A stretch of 64,000 nt of DNA from Hydractinia symbiolongicarpus (taxonomy: Eukaryota; Cnidaria; Hydrozoa; Anthoathecata; Hydractiniidae). This document shows, one piece after another, positions 13,845 through 26,700 of the stretch; the stretch's first letter is position 1, and every line of letters starts with the position of its first letter. The notes beneath the pieces are model-generated. The model searched no databases. It saw nothing but the letters and a program-made list of their open reading frames with translations, and had not been told where the DNA came from. The position numbers and the translations under genes were made by a program. The stretch covers positions 13,883,001-13,947,000 of the forward strand of contig NC_079886.1 of assembly GCF_029227915.1 (NCBI RefSeq), read 5' to 3'.

Positions 13845-14888
13845 CCAAGTGGTTTTCCTTAGCGCTGTTGCCTTAGAACTCTCTTAACTCCGTGCACAGT
13901 CCAATAAAAGGTGTAATGTAGCCTTTTGCAGTCTAATAAAAGCCTCACACGTAAATCACGTGGTTCCATCTGCCTGTGCACGTTACCATTGCACTATTCC
14001 TTCCAGTCTCAATGCACTACAACGTTCCAAGTGGTTTTCCTTAGCGCGGTGGCCTTAGACCACTCTTAGCTACGTGCACAGTCCTATAAAGACCGCAATA
14101 CACCTTTTTGCAGTCCAATAAAGGCCGCACACGTAAATCACGCGGGTTCAGCTGCCTGCAGCGGTTACCATTGGACTTGTCGTACCAGTCTTAATGCGCT
14201 ACCACGTCCCAAGTCGTTTTCATTAGCGCCGCTGCCTTACAACACTCTTAACTACGTGCACAGTCCTTTAAAGGCCGTAATATGGCCTTTTGCAGTCTAA
14301 TAAAAACCTCGCACGTAAATCACGCGGTTTCACCTGTCTGCGCAGGTTACCATTGGACTAGTTCTTCCAGTCTCAATGCGGCACAACGTCCCAAGTCGTT
14401 TTCCTTAGCGCAGTGGCCTTAGACCACTCTTAACTACGAGCACAGTCCTATAAAGACCGCAATACACCTTTTTGCAGTCCAATAAAGGCCGCACACGCAA
14501 ATCACGCGGTTTCAGCTCCCTGCACCGGTTACCATTGGACTTGTCGTTCCAGTCTTAATGCGCTACCACGTCCCAAGTCGCTTTCATTAGCGCCGCAGCC
14601 TTACAACATTCTTAACTACGTGCACAGTCCTATAAAGGCCGTAATATGGCCTTTTGCAGTCTAATAAAAACCTCGCACGTAAATCACGCGGTTTCATCTG
14701 TCTGCGCAGGTCACCATTGGACTAGTTCTTTTAGTCTCAATGCGGCACAACGTCCCAAGTCGTTTTCATTAGCGCCATTGCATTAGAACACTCTTAACTA
14801 CGTGCACAACCCTATAAAGGCTGTGATATGGCCATTTGCGGTCTAATAAAAGCCTCACACGTAAATCACGTGGTTCCATCTGCCTGCG
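13845..14888 (+). repeat. 28-mer higher-order unit, partial copy 3 (~1,044 bp)
   Basis: Continues in register with copies 1 and 2 for about 5.7 monomers, then switches near 14,885 from the expected GCGCAGGTTACCATTGG to GCGCAGTTTACCATTGC, the form seen in a different monomer. It has small differences from copy 2, such as TTTTGCAGTC at 14,651 for TTTAGCAGTC, and TTTTAGTCTC near 14,727. Confidence 0.88.
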
Positions 14889-17800
14889 CAGTTTACCATT
14901 GCACTATTCCTTCCAGTCTCAATGCGCTACAACGTCCCAAGTCGTTTTCATTAGCGCCGTTGCCTTACAACACTCTTAACTACGTGCACAGTCCTTTAAA
15001 GGCTGTAATATGGCCTTTTAGAGTCTAATAAAAGCCTCGCACGAAAATCACGTGGTTCCATCTGCCTGCGCAGGTTACCATTGGACTAGTCCTTCCAGTC
15101 TCGATGCACTACAACGTCCTAAGTCTTTTTCATTAGCGCCGCAGCCTTACAACATTCTTAACTACGTGCACAGTCCTATAAAGGCCGTAATATGGCCTTT
15201 TGCAGTCTAATAAAAACCTCGCACGTAAATCACGCGGTTTCATCTGTCTGCGCAGGTCACCATTGGACTAGTTCTTTCAGTCTCAATGCGGCACAACGTC
15301 CCAAGTCGTTTTCATTAGCGCCATTGCATTAGAACACTCTTAACTACGTGCACAACCCTATGAAGGCTGTGATATGGCCCTTTGCGGTCTAATAAAAGCC
15401 TCACACGTAAATCACGTGGTTCCATCTGCCTGCGCAGGTTACCATTGAACTAGTTCTTCCAGTCTCAGTGCGCTACAACGTCCCAAGTCGTTTCCATTAG
15501 CGACATTGCATTAGAACACTCCTAACTACGTGCACAGTCCTATAAAGACTGTAATATGGCATTTTGCAGTCTAATAAAAGCCTCACACGAAAATCACGTG
15601 GTTCCATCTGCCTGCGCAGTTTACCATTGCACTATTCCTTCCAGTCTCAATGCGCTAAAACGTCCCAAGTCCTTTTCATTAGAGCCGTTGCATTAGAACA
15701 CTCCTAACTACGTGCACAGTCCTATAAAGACTGTAATATGGCATTTTGCAGTCTAATAAAAGCCTCACACGAAAATCACGTGGTTCCATCTGCCTGCGCA
15801 GTTTACCATTGCACTATTCCTTCCAGTCTCAATGCGCTAAAACGTCCCAAGTCCTTTTCATTAGAGCCGTTGCCTTAGAACACTCTTAACTACGTGCACA
15901 GTCATATAAAGGCTGTAATATAGCCTTTTGCAGTCTATTAAAAGCCTCACACGTAAATCACGTGGTTCGAACTTCCTGCGCAAGTTACCATTGGACTATT
16001 TCTTACAGTCTCAATGTGCTACAACGTCCTAAGTCGTCTTCATTAGCGCCGTTGCTTTACAACACTATTAACTACGTTCACCATCCTATAAAGGCTGTAA
16101 TATTGCCTTTTGCAGTCTCATAAAGGCCTTATACGTAATTAATGTGGTTCCATCTGCCTGTGCAGGTTACCATTGCACTGTTCTTTCCAGTCTCATGCGC
16201 TACCACGTCCCAAGTCGTTTTCATTAGCGCTGTTGCCTTAGAACACTGTTAACTACGTGCACAGTCATATAAAGGCTGTAACATACCCTTTTGCAGTCCA
16301 TTAAAGGTCGCACACGTAAATCACGTGGTTTCACCTGCCTGCGCAGGTTACCATTGGACTGTTCCTTCAAGTCTCGATGCACTACAACGTTCAAAGTGGT
16401 TTTCCTTAACACGGTGGCCTTAGACCACTCTTAACTACGTGCACAGTCTTATAAAGACCGCAATACACCTTTTTGCAGTCCAATAAAAGCCGCACACGTA
16501 AATCACGCGGTTTCAGCTGCCTGCACCGGTTACCATTGGACTTGTCGTTCCAGTCTTAATGCGCTACCACGTCCCAAGTCGCTTTCATTAGCGCCGCAGC
16601 CTTACAACATTCTTAACTACGTGCACAGTCCTATAAAGGCCGTAATATGGCCTTTTGCAGTCTAATAAAAACCTCGCACGTAAATCACGCGGTTTCATCT
16701 GTCTGCGCAGGTCACCATTGGACTAGTTCTTTCAGTCTCAATGCGGCACAACGTCCCAAGTCGTTTTCATTAGCGCCATTGCATTAGAACACTCTTAACT
16801 ACGTGCACAACCCTATAAAGGCTGTAATATGGCATTTTGCAGTCTAATAAAAGCCTCACACGTAAATCACGTGGTTCCATCTGCCTGCGCAGTTTACCAT
16901 TGCACTATTCCTTCCAGTCTCAATGCGCTAAAACGTCCCAAGTCCTTTTCATTAGAGCCGTTGCCTTAGAACACTCTTAACTACGTGCACAGTCCTATAA
17001 AGGCTGTAATATGGCCCTTTGCGGTCTAATAAAAGCCTCACACGTAAATCACGTGCTTCCATCTGCTTGCTCAGGTTACCATTGGCCTAGTCCTTCCAGT
17101 CTAAATGCGTTACAACGTTCCAAATCGTTTTCATTGGCGCCGTTGCCTTAGAATTCTCTTAACTACGTGCACAGTCCTATAAAGGCTGTAATATGGCCTT
17201 TTGCAGTCTAATAAAAGCCTCACACGTAAATCACGTGGTTCCATCTCTCTGCACAGGTTACCATTGGACTATTCCTTACAGTCTCAATGTGCTACAGCGT
17301 CCCAAGTCGTTTTCAATACCGCCGTTGGTTTACAACACTGTTAACTGCGTGCACAGTCGTATAAAGGCTGTAATATGGCCTTTTGCAGTCTAATAAAGGC
17401 GTTGCATGTAAATTACGTGGTTTCACCTGTCTGCGCAGGTTACCATTGGACTAGTCTTTCCAGTCTCAATGCACTACAACGTTCCAAGTCGTTTTCATTA
17501 GCGCTGTTGCCTTAGAACACTCTTAACTACGTGCACAGTCATATAAAGGCTGTAATATGGCCTTTTGCAGTCTAATAAAAGCCTCGCACGAAAATCACGT
17601 GGTTCCATCTGCCTGCGCAGGTTACCATTGGACTAGTCCTTCCAGTCTCGATGCACTACAACGTCCTAAGTCTTTTTCATTAGCGCCGTTGCTTTACAAC
17701 ACTATTAACTGCGTGCACAGTCCTATAAAGACCGTAACATACCCTTTTGCAGTCCATTAAAGGTCGCACACGTAAATCACGTGGTTTCACCTGCCTGCGC

Positions 17801-19225
17801 AGGTTACCATTGGACTGTTCCTTCAAGTCTCGATGCGCTACAACGTTCCAAGTGGTTTTCCCTAACGCGGTGGCCTTAGACCACTCTTAACTACGTGCAC
17901 AGTCCTATAAAGACCGCAATACACCTTTTTGCAGTCCAATAAAGGCCGCACACGTAAATCACGCGGTTTTAGCTGCCTGCACCGGTTACCATTGGACTAG
18001 TCCTTCCAGTCTGAATGCGCTACAACGTCCCAAGTCGTTTTCATTAGCGCCATTGCATTAGAACACTCTTAACTACGTGCACAGTCCTATAAAGGCTGTA
18101 ATATGGCGTTTTGCAGTCTAATAAAAGCCTCACATGTAAATCACGTGGTTCCATATGCCTGTGCAGGCTACCATTGGACTATTCCTTACAGTCTCATCGT
18201 GCTACAACGTCCCAAGTCGTTTTCATTAGCGCCGTTGCTTTACAACACTATTAACTACGTGCACAGTCCTATAAAGTCTGTAATATGGCGTTTTGCAGTC
18301 TAATAAAAGCCTCACATGTAAATCACGTGGTTCCATATGCCTGTGCAGGCTACCATTGGACTATTCCTTACAGTCTCATCGTGCTACAACGTCCCAAGTC
18401 GTTTTCATTAGCGCCGTTGCTCTACAACACTATTAACTACGTGCACAGTCCTATAAAGTCTGTAATATTGCGATTTGCAGTGTAATTAAGGCCTCACACG
18501 TAAATCACGTGGTTTCACCTGTCTGCGCAGGTTACCATTGGACTTGTTGTTCCAGTCTCAATGCGCTACCACGTCCCAAGTCGTTTTCATTAGCGCCGTT
18601 GCCTTACAACACTCTTAACTACGTGCACAGTCCTATAAAGGCTGTAATATGGCCTTTTGCAGTCTAATAAAAGCCTCGCACGTAAATCACGTGGCTCCAT
18701 CTGCCTGCGCAGGTTACCATTGGACTAGTTCTTCCAGTCTCAGTGCGCTACAACGTCCCAAGTCGTTTTCATTAGCGACATTGCATTAGAACACTCCTAA
18801 CTACGTGCACAGTCCTATAAAGACTGTAATATGGCATTTTGCAGTCTAATAAAAGCCTCACACGTAAATCACGTGGTTCCATCTGCCTGTGCACGTTACC
18901 ATTGCACTATTCCTTCCAGTCTCAATGCACTACAACGTTACAAGTGGTTTTCCTTAGCGCGGTGGCCTTAGACCACTCTTAACTACGTGCACAGTCCTAT
19001 AAAGACCGCAATACACTTTTTTGCAGTCCAATAAAGGCCGCACACGTAAATCACGCGGGTTCAGCTGCCTGCACCGGTTACCATTGGACTTGTCGTACCA
19101 GTCTTAATGCGCTACCACGTCCCAAATCGTTTTCATTAGCGCCGCTGCCTTACAACACTCTTAACTACGTGCACAGTCCTTTAAAGGCCGTAATATGGCC
19201 TTTTGCAGTCTAATAAAAACCTCGC
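14889..19225 (+). repeat. Mixed monomers between the two large higher-order domains
   Basis: About 24 monomers without a clear long unit. Two adjacent, essentially identical monomers carry TAATATGGCATTTTGC with CACACGAAAATC (15,550 and 15,732 region). Another adjacent identical pair carries CCATATGCCTGTGCAGG (18,103 and 18,285). A dimer with TTCGAACTTCC followed by a monomer with a one-base deletion (TCTCATGCGC at 16,191) is the first of several copies in the window. From 17,557 to 18,100 the order matches 2,112-2,650. No non-satellite sequence was seen. Confidence 0.85.
18285..18466 (+). other. Representative 182-bp monomer with landmark motifs
   Basis: Used for the monomer numbering. It has AATAAA at 18,302-18,307, CACGTG at 18,324-18,329, TTAA at 18,433-18,436, GTGCAC at 18,441-18,446 and TATAAAG at 18,452-18,458. 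In most other monomers AAAGGC, about 9 bases, GCCTTT forms a small dyad across the monomer junction, 7 bp (AAAGGCC/GGCCTTT) in the GGCCG subtype. TATAAAG and AATAAA are a TATA-like and a poly(A)-signal-like string on the same strand about 30 bases apart; whether either works is unknown. Confidence 0.7.
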
Positions 19226-20099
19226 ACGTAAATCACGCGGTTTCACCTGTCTGCGCAGGTTACCATTGGACTAGTGCTTCCAGTCTCAATGCGGCACAAC
19301 GTCCCAAGTCGTTTTCCTTAGCGCAGTGGCCTTAGACCACTCTTAACTACGAGCACAGTCCTATAAAGACCGCAATACACCTTTTTGCAGTCCAATAAAG
19401 GCCGCACACGTAAATCACGCGGTTTTAGCTGCCTGCACCGGTTACCATTGGACTTGTCGTTCCAGTCTTAATGCGCTACCACGTCCCAAGTCGCTTTCAT
19501 TAGCGCCATTGCATTAGAACACTCTTAACTACGTGCACAACCCTATAAAGGCTGTAATATGGCCCTTTGCGGTCTAATAAAAGCCTCACACGTAAATAAC
19601 GCGGTTCCATCTGCCTGCGCAGGTTACCATTGGACTAGTTCTTCCAGTCTCAGTGCGCTACAACGTCCCAAGTCGTTTTCTTTAGCGACATTGCATTAGA
19701 ACACTCCTAACTACGTGCACAGTCCTATAAAGACCGTACCATACCCTTTTGCAGTCCATTAAAGGTCGCACACGTAAATCACGTGGTTTCACCTGCCTGT
19801 GCAGGTTACCATTGGACTGTTCCTTCAAGTCTCGATGCACTACAACGTTCCAAGTGGTTTTCCTTAGCGCGGTGGCCTTAGACCACTCTTAACTACGAGC
19901 ACAGTCCTATAAAGACCGCAATACACCTTTTTGCAGTCCAATAAAGGCCGCACACGTAAATCACGCGGTTTCAGCTGCCTGCACCGGTTACCATTGGACT
20001 TGTCATTCCAGTCTTAATGCGCTACAACGTCCCAAGTCGTTTTCATTAGCGCCGCAGCCTTACAACACTCTTAACTACGTGCACAGTCCTATAAAGGCT

Positions 20100-21191
20100 G
20101 TAATATGGCCCTTTGCGGTCTAATAAAAGCCTCACACGTAATTCACTTGCTTCCATCTGCTTGCGCAGGTTACCATTGGCCTAGTCCTTCCAGTCTAAAT
20201 GCGCTACAACGTTCCAAATCGTTTTCATTGGCGCCGTTGCCTTAGAATTCTCTTAACTACGTGCACAGTCCTATAAAGGCTGTAATGTGGCCTTTTGCAG
20301 TCTAATAAAAGCCTCACACGTAAATCACGTGGTTCCATCTCTCTGCGCAGGTTACCGTTGCACTATTCCTTCCAGTCTCAATGCGCTACAAAGTCCCAAG
20401 TCGTTTTCATTAGCGCCGTTGCCTTACAACACTCTTAACTACGTGCACAGTCCTATAAAGGCTGTAATATGGCCTTTTGCAGTCTAATAAAAGCCTTGCA
20501 CGTAAATCACGCGGTTTCACCTGTCTGCGCAGGTTACCATTGGACTTGTCATTCCAGTCTTAATGCGCTACAACGTCCCAAGTCGTTTTCATTAGCGCCG
20601 CAGCCTTACAACACTCTTAACTACGTGCACAGTCCTATAAAGGCTGTAATATGGCCCTTTGCAGTCTAATAAAAGCCTCACACGTAATTCACTTGCTTCC
20701 ATCTGCTTGCGCAGGTTACCATTGGCCTAGTCCTTCCAGTCTAAATGCGCTACAACGTTCCAAATCGTTTTCATTGGCGCCGTTGCCTTAGAATTCTCTT
20801 AACTACGTGCACAGTCCTATAAAGGCTGTAATGTGGCCTTTTGCAGTCTAATAAAAGCCTCACACGTAAATCACGTGGTTCCATCTCTCTGCGCAGGTTA
20901 CCGTTGCACTATTCCTTCCAGTCTCAATGCGCTACAAAGTCCCAAGTCGTTTTCATTAGCGCCGTTGCCTTACAACACTCTTAACTACGTGCACAGTCCT
21001 ATAAAGGCTGTAATATGGCCTTTTGCAGTCTAATAAAAGCCTCGCACGTAAATCACGCGGTTTCACCTGTCTGCGCAGGTTACCATTGGACTAGTCCTTC
21101 CAGTCTCGATGCACTACAACGTCCCAAGTCTTTTTCATTAGCGCCGTTGCTTTACAACACTATTAACTGCGTGCACAGTCCCATAAAGACC
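20100..21191 (+). repeat. Tandem 3-mer (546 bp x 2) within the 25-mer unit
   Basis: 20,287 and 20,833 are 546 bases apart and carry the same variant monomers in order: ATTCACTTGCTTCC, then TAATGTGGCC with CCATCTCTCTGC and AAAGTCCC, then CACGCGGTTTCACC. The same doubled block is at ~24,650-25,741 in copy 2, so the 3-mer doubled before the 25-mer did. Confidence 0.88.
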
Positions 21192-22500
21192 GTACCATAC
21201 CCTTTTGCAGTCCATTAAAGGTCGCACACGTAAATCACGTGGTTTCACCTGCCTGTGCAGGTTACCATTGGACTGTTCCTTCAAGTCTCGATGCACTACA
21301 ACGTTCCAAGTGGTTTTCCTTAGCGCAGTGGCCTTAGACCACTCTTAACTACGTGCACAGTCCAATAAAAGGTGTAATGTAGCCTTTTGCAGTCTAATAA
21401 AGGCCTCACACGTAAATCACGTGGTTCCATCTGCCTGTGCACGTTACCATTGCACTATTCCTTCCAGACTCAATGCACTACAACGTTCCAAGTGGTTTTC
21501 CTTAGCGCGGTGGCCTTAGACCACTCTTAACTACGTGCACAGTCCTATAAAGACCGCAATACACCTTTTTGCAGTCCAATAAAGGCCGCACACGTAAATC
21601 ACGCGGTTTCAGCTGCCTGCACCGGTTACCATTGGACTTGTCATTCCAGTCTTAATGCGCTACAACGTCCCAAGTCGTTTTCATTAGCGCGGCAGCCTTA
21701 CAACATTCTTAACTACGTGCACAGTCCTATAAAGGGCGTAATATGGCCCTTTGCGGTCTAATAAAAGCCTCACTCGTAAATCACGTAGTTCCATCCGCCT
21801 GCGCAGGTTACCAGTGGACTAGTCCTTCCAGTCTCAATGCGCTACAACGTTTCAAGTCGTTTTCATTAGCGCTGTTGCCTTAGAACACTCTTAACTACGT
21901 GCACAGTCATATAAAGGCTGTAATATAGCCTTTTGCAGTCTATTAAAAGCCTCACACGTAAATCACGTGGTTCGAACTTCCTGCGCAAGTTACCATTGGA
22001 CTATTCCTTACAGTCTCAATGTGCTACAACGTCCCAAGTCGTCTTCATTAGCGCCGTTGCTTTACAACACTATTAACTACGTTCACCGTCCTATAAAGGC
22101 TGTAATATGGACCTTTGCGGTCTAATAAAAGCCTCACACGTAAATCACGTGGTTCCATCTGCCTGTGCAGGTTACCATTGGACTAGTCCTTCCATTCTCA
22201 ATGCGCTACAACGTTCCAAGTCGTTTTCATTAGCGCTGTTGCCTTAGAACACTCTTAACTACGTGCACAGTCCTATAAAGGCTGTAATATGGCCTTTTGC
22301 AGTCTAGTAAAAGCCTCACACGTTAATCACGTGGTTCCAACTGCCTGCGCAAGTTACCATTGGACTATTCCTTACAGTCTCAATGTGCTACAACGTCCCA
22401 AGTCATTTTCATTAGCGCCGCTGCTTTACAACACTATTAACAGCGTGCACAGTCCTATAAAGACCGTAGCATACCCTTTTGCAGTCCATTAAAGGTCGCA

Positions 22501-22515
22501 CACGTGGACCACGTG
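22501..22515. promoter_or_regulatory. First double E-box variant of the satellite
   Basis: CACGTGGACCACGTG: two CACGTG boxes forming a 15-base palindrome with one central base. Most monomers have one CACGTG here and some have none (CACGCGG). This variant first appears at 22,501 and then recurs through the rest of the window (for example 23,411, 27,052, 34,148, 42,176, 59,099). CACGTG is a known binding core for bHLH proteins; binding here is not shown. Confidence 0.6.
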
Positions 22516-23779
22516 GTTTCACCTGCCTGCGCAGGTTACCATTGGACTGTTCCTTCAAGTCTCGATGCACTACAACGTTCCAAGTGGTTTTCCTTAGCGC
22601 AGTGGCCTTAGACCACTCTTAACTACGTGCACAGTCCAATAAAAGGTGTAATGTAGCCTTTTGCAGTCTAATAAAGGCCTCACACGTAAATCACGTGGTT
22701 CCATCTGCCTGTGCACGTTACCATTGCACTATTCCTTCCAGACTCAATGCACTACAACGTTCCAAGTGGTTTTCCTTAGCGCGGTGGCCTTAGACCACTC
22801 TTAACTACGTGCACAGTCCTATAAAGGCTGTAATATGGCCCTTTGCGGTCTAATAAAAGCCTCACACGTAAATCACGTGGTTCCATCTGCCTGCGCAGGT
22901 TACCATTGGACTAGTCCTTCCAGTCTCAATGCGCTACAACGTCCCAAGTCGTTTTCATAAGCGCCATTGCATTAGAACACTCTTAACTACGTGCACAGTT
23001 CTATAAGGGCTGTAATATGGCCCCTTGCGGTCTACTAAAAGCCTCACACGTAAATCACGTGGTTCCATCTGCCTGTGCAGGTTACCATTGGACTACTCCT
23101 TCCAGTCTCAATGCGCTACAACGTTCCAAGTCGTTTTCATAAGCGCTGTTGCCTTAGAACACTCTTAACCACGTGCACAGTCCTATAAAGGCTGTAATAT
23201 GGCCTTTTGCAGTCTAGTAAAAGCCTCACACGTAAATCACGTGTTTCCAACTGCCTGCGCAAGTTACCATTGGACTATTCCTTACAATCTCAATGTGCTA
23301 CAACGTCCCAAGTCATTTTCATTAGCGCCGCTGCTTTACAACACTATTAACAGCGTGCACAGTCCTATAAAGACCGTAGCATACACTTTTGCAGTCCATT
23401 AAAGGTCGCACACGTGGACCACGTGGTTTCACCTGCCTGCGCACGTTACCATTGGACTGTTCCTTCAAGTCTCGATGCACTACAACGTTCCAAGTGGTTT
23501 TCTTTAGCGCAGTGGCCTTAGACCACTCTTAACTACGTGCACAGTCCTATAAAGACCGCAATACACCTTTTTGCAGTCCAATAAAGGCCGCACACGTAAA
23601 TCACGCGGTTTCAGCTGCCTGCACCGGTTATCATTGGACTTGTCGTTCCAGTTTTAATGCGCTACCACGTCCCAAGTCGTTTTCATTAGCGCCGCTGCCT
23701 TACAACACTCTTAACTACGTGCACAGTCCTTTAAAGGCCGTAATATGGCCTTTTGCAGTCTAATAAAGGCGTTGCACGT

Positions 23780-26700
23780 AAATCACGCGGTTTCACCTGT
23801 CTGCGCAGGTTACCATTGGACTAGTGCTTCCAGTCTCAATGCGGCACAACGTCCCAAGTCGTTTTCCTTAGCGCAGTGGCCTTAGACCACTCTTAACTAC
23901 GAGCACAGTCCTATAAAGACCGCAATACACCTTTTTGCAGTCCAATAAAGGCCGCACACGTAAATCACGCGGTTTTAGCTGCCTGCACCGGTTACCATTG
24001 GACTTGTCGTTCCAGTCTTAATGCGCTACCACGTCCCAAGTCGCTTTCATTAGCGCCATTGCATTAGAACACTCTTAACTACGTGCACAACCCTATAAAG
24101 GCTGTAATATGGCCCTTTGCGGTCTAATAAAAGCCTCACACGTAAATAACGCGGTTCCATCTGCCTGCGCAGGTTACCATTGGACTAGTTCTTCCAGTCT
24201 CAGTGCGCTACAACGTCCCAAGTCGTTTTCTTTAGCGACATTGCATTAGAACACTCCTAACTACGTGCACAGTCCTATAAAGACCGTACCATACCCTTTT
24301 GCAGTCCATTAAAGGTCGCACACGTAAATCACGTGGTTTCACCTGCCTGTGCAGGTTACCATTGGACTGTTCCTTCAAGTCTCGATGCACTACAACGTTC
24401 CAAGTGGTTTTCCTTAGCGCGGTGGCCTTAGACCACTCTTAACTACGAGCACAGTCCTATAAAGACCGCAATACACCTTTTTGCAGTCCAATAAAGGCCG
24501 CACACGTAAATCACGCGGTTTCAGCTGCCTGCACCGGTTACCATTGGACTTGTCATTCCAGTCTTAATGCGCTACAACGTCCCAAGTCGTTTTCATTAGC
24601 GCCGCAGCCTTACAACACTCTTAACTACGTGCACAGTCCTATAAAGGCTGTAATATGGCCCTTTGCGGTCTAATAAAAGCCTCACACGTAATTCACTTGC
24701 TTCCATCTGCTTGCGCAGGTTACCATTGGCCTAGTCCTTCCAGTCTAAATGCGCTACAACGTTCCAAATCGTTTTCATTGGCGCCGTTGCCTTAGAATTC
24801 TCTTAACTACGTGCACAGTCCTATAAAGGCTGTAATGTGGCCTTTTGCAGTCTAATAAAAGCCTCACACGTAAATCACGTGGTTCCATCTCTCTGCGCAG
24901 GTTACCGTTGCACTATTCCTTCCAGTCTCAATGCGCTACAAAGTCCCAAGTCGTTTTCATTAGCGCCGTTGCCTTACAACACTCTTAACTACGTGCACAG
25001 TCCTATAAAGGCTGTAATATGGCCTTTTGCAGTCTAATAAAAGCCTCGCACGTAAATCACGCGGTTTCACCTGTCTGCGCAGGTTACCATTGGACTTGTC
25101 ATTCCAGTCTTAATGCGCTACAACGTCCCAAGTCGTTTTCATTACCGCCGCAGCCTTACAACACTCTTAACTACGTGCACAGTCCTATAAAGGCTGTAAT
25201 ATGGCCCTTTGCAGTCTAATAAAAGCCTCACACGTAATTCACTTGCTTCCATCTGCTTGCGCAGGTTACCATTGGCCTAGTCCTTCCAGTCTAAATGCGC
25301 TACAACGTTCCAAATCGTTTTCATTGGCGCCGTTGCCTTAGAATTCTCTTAACTACGTGCACAGTCCTATAAAGGCTGTAATGTGGCCTTTTGCAGTCTA
25401 ATAAAAGCCTCACACGTAAATCACGTGGTTCCATCTCTCTGCGCAGATTACCGTTGCACTATTCCTTCCAGTCTCAATGCGCTACAAAGTCCCAAGTCGT
25501 TTTCATTAGCGCCGTTGCCTTACAACACTCTTAACTACGTGCACAGTCCTATAAAGGCTGTAATATGGCCTTTTGCAGTCTAATAAAAGCCTCGCACGTA
25601 AATCACGCGGTTTCACCTGTCTGCGCAGGTTACCATTGGACTAGTCCTTCCAGTCTCGATGCACTACAACGTCCCAAGTCTTTTTCATTAGCGCCGTTGC
25701 TTTACAACACTATTAACAGCGTGCACAGTCCCATAAAGACCGTACCATACCCTTTTGCAGTCCATTAAAGGTCGCACACGTAAATCACGTGGTTTCACCT
25801 GCCTGTGCAGGTTACCATTGGACTGTTCCTTCAAGTCTCGATGCACTACAACGTTCCAAGTGGTTTTCCTTAGCGCAGTGGCCTTAGACCACTCTTAACT
25901 ACGTGCACAGTCCAATAAAAGGTGTAATGTAGCCTTTTGCAGTCTAATAAAGGCCTCACACGTAAATCACGTGGTTCCATCTGCCTGTGCACGTTACCAT
26001 TGCACTATTCCTTCCAGACTCAATGCACTACAACGTTCCAAGTGGTTTTCCTTAGCGCGGTGGCCTTAGACCACTCTTAACTACGTGCACAGTCCTATAA
26101 AGACCGCAATACACCTTTTTGCAGTCCAATAAAGGCCGCACACGTAAATCACGCGGTTTCAGCTGCCTGCACCGGTTACCATTGGACTTGTCATTCCAGT
26201 CTTAATGCGCTACAACGTCCCAAGTCGTTTTCATTAGCGCGGCAGCCTTACAACATTCTTAACTACGTGCACAGTCCTATAAAGGGCGTAATATGGCCCT
26301 TTGCGGTCTAATAAAAGCCTCACTCGTAAATCACGTAGTTCCATCCGCCTGCGCAGGTTACCAGTGGACTAGTCCTTCCAGTCTCAATGCGCTACAACGT
26401 TTCAAGTCGTTTTCATTAGCGCTGTTGCCTTAGAACACTCTTAACTACGTGCACAGTCATATAAAGGCTGTAATATAGCCTTTTGCAGTCTATTAAAAGC
26501 CTCACACGTAAATCACGTGGTTCGAACTTCCTGCGCAAGTTACCATTGGACTATTCCTTACAGTCTCAATGTGCTACAACGTCCCAAGTCGTCTTCATTA
26601 GCGCCGTTGCTTTACAACACTATTAACTACGTTCACCGTCCTATAAAGGCTGTAATATGGACCTTTGCGGTCTAATAAAAGCCTCACACGTAAATCACGT

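Larger units (their letters stand above)
19226..23779 (+). repeat. 25-mer higher-order unit, copy 1 (4,550 bp)
   Basis: 4,550 = 25 x 182. Landmarks recur at exactly this offset: 20,287/24,837, 20,469/25,019, 20,833/25,383, 21,015/25,565, 22,289/26,839. The homology starts near CACGTAAATCACGCGGTTTC at ~19,226, next to diverged monomers. It contains an internal 3-mer duplication and the first double E-box monomer of the window. Confidence 0.92.

Noticed and set aside
15960-15990. Pol III B-box-like GGTTCGAACTTCC in one subtype, suggesting a tRNA-derived SINE origin
   Set aside because: It mismatches the B box at its 3' end, no A box lies at proper distance upstream, and other subtypes read GGTTCCATCTGCC at this place.
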